Origin: Io17-Chloro-G2 sp965226825 | GTDB lineage: Bacteria > Chloroflexota > Dehalococcoidia > Lucifugimonadales > UBA3495 | Direction of reading: 5' to 3' | NCBI GenBank assembly: GCA_965226825.1 | Contig: CBDDED010000002.1 | Location: 248,001-312,000 of the forward strand | Length of the DNA stretch: 64,000 nucleotides | Shown here: piece by piece, positions 61,221-64,000 of the stretch | How the letters are laid out: the number at the start of each line of letters is the position of its first letter | Position numbering within the stretch: the first letter of the stretch is position 1 | Translations under genes and position numbers: made by a program | Notes under the pieces: generated by a model | The model's input: the letters and a program-made list of their open reading frames with translations, nothing else | Databases searched by the model: none | Told to the model about the DNA's origin: nothing

Positions 61221-62900
61221 TTACATCTTTTCCGGCGCGGCCATTCCCATCAGGTCCAAAGCGCGATGAAAAACGATTTGCGCCGCTTCCACCAGCTTGA
61301 GACGGGCCAGGGTAATGTCGTTTTCTTCAGGATTCGACGACACCACCCGGCAATTCTCATAGAACAAATGGAAGGCGGTTGCCAACTCCATGGTGTAATG
61401 GGGCAGGTGGTGTGGCTCCAAGGTGCGGGCCATGTGGTCCACCAACTCCGGCAGCCGAAGCAGGGATCGAATCAGACTCAACTCGCTTGGGTGATTCAGC
61501 AGGCCAACGTCGCCGGCGCTCCAATCGATGTCGCGGCTTTCCGCCAGCTTCAAAATGCTGACGTTTCTGGCATGAGCGTACTGGATGTAATACACCGGGT
61601 TTTCGTTGGATTCCTGCTTGGCCAGCTCCAGGTCGAACTCCATCTGAGTTGAAGCCGTCCGGGCCAGGAAGAAAAACCGGCAAGCATCCTTGCCCACCTC
61701 TTCCGCCAGCTCGCGCAGGGTCACAAAGTCACCGGTCCGCTTGGAGGCGCGGACCACTTCAGTTCCCCGCTTTAGAGTAACCATCTGGGAAATCAGTATG
61801 ATCAGCTTTTCCGGATCGATGCCAAGGGCCTGCACCGCCGATTTCATGCGGGGGACGTGTCCCTGGTGGTCCGCGCCCCAGATGTCCACGACGCTGTCAA
61901 AATTGCGGCTGACGAACTTATTGTAGTGGTAGGCAATGTCCGAAGCGAAGTACGTGGGCTGCCCGCTGGAGCGCACTACCACGTTATCCTTGTCGTCGCC
62001 CAACCTGGTGGAGGTGAACCAGAGAGCATTCTCCCGGCGGGCCAGGTAGCCCCCTTCCTCCAGCAGTTGCATTCCCTTGTCCAAAAACCCGTTGTCATGC
62101 AGCGTCTGTTCACTGAACCAGCTATCGAAAGTCACGCCAATTTGGTCGAGGTCAATGCGTATCAGATCCAGCATCTTTCGACGGCTCAGGGCGCCGATCT
62201 CTTTCAGGGCGGTAGATTCGTCCAGGTCGGCATATTTCGGACCCTGCTCAGCGAGAATCTCGCCCGCCAGGTCGTTGATGTACTCACCCACGTAGCCGTT
62301 GGCCGGGAGCTCGGCAGCCTGGCCCAGCGCTTGTTTGTAACGGGCCAACACGGAGGCGTAAAAGACGTCCATCTGGGTGCCGGCGTCGTTTATGTAGTAT
62401 TCCCGGGTGACCTCATAACCCGCGGCGGAAAGGATGTTGGCCAACGAACTGCCCAGAACCGCGCCCCGGGTGTGGCCGACGTGCACCGGCCCGGTGGGGT
62501 TGACGCTGACAAACTCCACCATCATTCGGCGACCGAGGCCCTGCTCGACGTTTCCGAATCGCTCGCCCAAGGCCCGAATAGTTTCAACCTGTTGCTGGAC
62601 CCAGCTATCCCGAAGCCGGAAATTGATGAATCCCGGCGCCGCGGCTTCCGAGCGGTCAACCTCTTCAATCTCCGGGATGTTCTGGACCAGGGTTTCGGCC
62701 AGCGTCAGGGGGTTGATGCGGGTCGCCCGGGCCAGCCGAAGGGGTAGGCTGGTGGCGAAGTCGCCGTGATCGCGGTTGGATGGGCGTTCAACCTGGATTT
62801 CCGGCACTGTGTCGAGTTGGAGAAATCCGCCAATGCGGCACTTTTCCACGCCTCGGGAAATTGCATCAATTATGGAATTCAAGACTAAAGGAGAAGCCAT
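61221..62900 (-). CDS. argS: Arginyl-tRNA synthetase
   Basis: 559 residues from ATG 62900 (AAAGGAGAAGCC leads in; a longer frame adds 42 unsupported residues). N-terminal additional domain, then N-P-T-G-P-V-H-V-G-H-T-R-G (HIGH motif, about residue 125), Y-Y-I-N-D-A-G-T-Q, the K-R-T-G-D-F-V-T-L active-site loop (in place of KMSKS) and a C-terminal anticodon-binding helix bundle. Charges tRNA-Arg. Same strand as the ABC exporter genes downstream but separated by 343 bp. Confidence 0.96.
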   Translation of the reverse strand: MASPLVLNSIIDAISRGVEKCRIGGFLQLDTVPEIQVERPSNRDHGDFATSLPLRLARATRINPLTLAETLVQNIPEIEEVDRSEAAAPGFINFRLRDSWVQQQVETIRALGERFGNVEQGLGRRMMVEFVSVNPTGPVHVGHTRGAVLGSSLANILSAAGYEVTREYYINDAGTQMDVFYASVLARYKQALGQAAELPANGYVGEYINDLAGEILAEQGPKYADLDESTALKEIGALSRRKMLDLIRIDLDQIGVTFDSWFSEQTLHDNGFLDKGMQLLEEGGYLARRENALWFTSTRLGDDKDNVVVRSSGQPTYFASDIAYHYNKFVSRNFDSVVDIWGADHQGHVPRMKSAVQALGIDPEKLIILISQMVTLKRGTEVVRASKRTGDFVTLRELAEEVGKDACRFFFLARTASTQMEFDLELAKQESNENPVYYIQYAHARNVSILKLAESRDIDWSAGDVGLLNHPSELSLIRSLLRLPELVDHMARTLEPHHLPHYTMELATAFHLFYENCRVVSSNPEENDITLARLKLVEAAQIVFHRALDLMGMAAPEKM

Positions 62901-63236
62901 GATTCTTAGCTCGTTCCGGCCAAAGCCAGAGGTATTAAAAGGGATTATTAGATGGGGTAATCGGTTGTTCGATGGAAAGAATAAGCAACCGTTGATAGGC
63001 CTTGGATGGACCTTCGGTGGCCCCACCAGGACCAGTCGCCTTGGAAAAACTGACCCATGCTATCTTACCACACCGCTTCCTGCGTCTCGTTGAAATGCGA
63101 CGCGAGTATCAGGATAATTGTGACTGCGTTTCCGGCCGGTTCCAATGCCTCGTTGGGTATGACCAATAATGCGTGACCCATTGGGACTCGGGGACCTAGT
63201 GGTTTTGTGGGCCCCAACCATTAATTAAAGGACAGG
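62901..63236. other. 336-bp divergent spacer
   Basis: No gene, repeat or T-box-like leader recognised upstream of argS. Confidence 0.4.
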
Positions 63237-63608
63237 ATGGAAAGAATGAGACCACGACTCAAGAGAGTAAAAAACACACTCCGCCCCTACGTCCAATGGG
63301 CGCTAATAATTTTCGAGTCCATTGCCTTCGGAGTCACACTAGTGGGGTTCACACCTGGCAATCCCTTCCTTGACAGAGACATGGCTCTGAGAATCGCGGT
63401 GGCAGCAGCCAGTTTCGGCGTGGTAGCTGTGGCAATCTTTGCCAAATGGGACGACGATCGTCCACTTAACCTAACGCAAATGGGCGAAGTACAACAAGAG
63501 GCGAAGAATCAGGCCTCACTATTAGATGAAACCCGTCCGCTTAACGAAACACAAAAAGACCAAGTGAAACGCGAGGCGATAGTTAATGCCTTAATATTCG
63601 GCGACTAA
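63237..63608 (+). CDS. Small membrane protein of unknown function
   Basis: 123 residues. A basic N-terminus (R-P-R-L-K-R-V-K) precedes two hydrophobic helices (about 20-38 and 50-67), then a polar cytosolic tail with two similar helices, each beginning R-P-L-N-x-T-Q and containing Q-x-E-A. I do not recognise a family. Base composition looks slightly more AT-rich than neighbouring genes by eye. An AAAGGACAGG lies before the ATG. Confidence 0.6.
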   Translation: MERMRPRLKRVKNTLRPYVQWALIIFESIAFGVTLVGFTPGNPFLDRDMALRIAVAAASFGVVAVAIFAKWDDDRPLNLTQMGEVQQEAKNQASLLDETRPLNETQKDQVKREAIVNALIFGD

Positions 63609-63754
63609 AATCGAAGGTGGTGGCTAAACTATCCGTACTCCCACGAGAACCCTGAACACGCCGGGTGGCTAAAGACTCTATGGCAAGAGAACGGTTCTGC
63701 TAAAATGTGAGAATTCGGCACGGAAACCCGTGACGGCCGTAGTTCGGAGGACAC

Positions 63755-64000
63755 ATGGCAGGTCAGATTTGCCTGGTGGGCGGCGAGGAATTCCGGGCGG
63801 GGTGCGAGGACATGGACCGGGAGATCATGCAGGCATCCGGTCAAAGCCCCGCGAGGGTCCTGGTGATCCCCACGGCGGCGGTCACCGGGCCGGCGAAGGC
63901 GGCCAACGACGGGGTTACTCATTTCCGCATGCTGGGTGGGGACGCCAGCCAGTTGATGGTATTGGAAAGGGAACATGCCGACGACCCCGCCATGTGCCAA
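63755..64000 (+). CDS. Peptidase S51/cyanophycinase-like protein, cut by window end
   Basis: First 82 residues only; the frame runs off the right edge. Start ATG 63755 with GGAGG 6 bases upstream. The opening L-V-G-G-E-E-F, D-R-E-I-M and R-V-L-V-I-P-T-A-A resemble the class I glutamine amidotransferase-like fold of S51 peptidases and cyanophycinases. The Ser-His-Glu active site would lie beyond the window, so the call is tentative. Confidence 0.65.
   Translation, partial: MAGQICLVGGEEFRAGCEDMDREIMQASGQSPARVLVIPTAAVTGPAKAANDGVTHFRMLGGDASQLMVLEREHADDPAMCQ

Overview
This 64 kb window is a GC-rich, densely coding bacterial chromosome segment. Gene content suggests an uncultivated Chloroflexota (SAR202 / Dehalococcoidia-like): a COG2159-type amidohydrolase, LLM-class flavin enzyme, CaiB/BaiF CoA-transferase, a tripartite tricarboxylate transporter, an HspR-GrpE-DnaK locus, a PAC2 protein, RNase Y with YmdB, and two genes whose reading frames cross an in-frame UGA (selenocysteine). 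The taxonomic call is inference; no rRNA gene is present and I found no tRNA gene.

Layout. 0-7 kb: a catabolic cluster on the + strand (bicupin, fused TctA-TctB permease, secreted protein, amidohydrolase, dienelactone hydrolase) punctuated by hairpin terminators. 7-16 kb: an ABC-2 exporter, a 143-bp tandem repeat array, a very large lipoprotein of the alpha-2-macroglobulin family with an intact thioester motif, and a second repeat region made of two copies of a roughly 300-bp unit. 16-25 kb: MFS transporter, 3-methyladenine glycosylase, selenoprotein SelD, a sulfite-oxidase-like molybdoenzyme and the hspR-grpE-dnaK operon. The operon is divided from a small zinc-ribbon gene by a HAIR-like operator lying across two divergent sigma-70 promoters. 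25-37 kb: mostly single housekeeping or catabolic genes (AcuC-like deacetylase, M28 peptidase, LLM enzyme, crotonase, MFS, PAC2, TrpRS, IMPase, TSUP).

37.4-39.4 kb: a probable small mobile unit. A single polypeptide joins a beta-class DNA amino-methyltransferase to a C-terminal HNH nuclease. The gene is bracketed by 76-bp direct repeats (one mismatch) that duplicate the 3' end of the neighbouring CaiB gene. 39-45 kb: CoA-transferase, a radical-SAM enzyme of the COG1964/Tes-like type paired with a methyltransferase, a divergent PlsY-like membrane protein and a TPR protein. 45-54 kb: glutaredoxin-like protein, recA-recX, and the reverse-strand run rny-ymdB-PHP-plsY-zinc-finger membrane protein, then dnaJ. 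54-64 kb: prmA with an apparent one-base frameshift, a HAD hydrolase, a DsbA/FrnE-like selenoprotein with a U-P-W-C active site, a heterodimeric ABC exporter pair, argS, a small membrane protein and the start of an S51-like peptidase cut by the window edge.

A short dispersed palindromic element with the core CTGGATTCCCGCTGCGGCGA and variants recurs in intergenic DNA across the window and forms part of the 143-bp tandem unit. The strongest candidates for something new are the flanked methyltransferase-HNH unit, the two UGA-decoding redox genes and the HAIR-controlled divergent heat-shock promoter pair.
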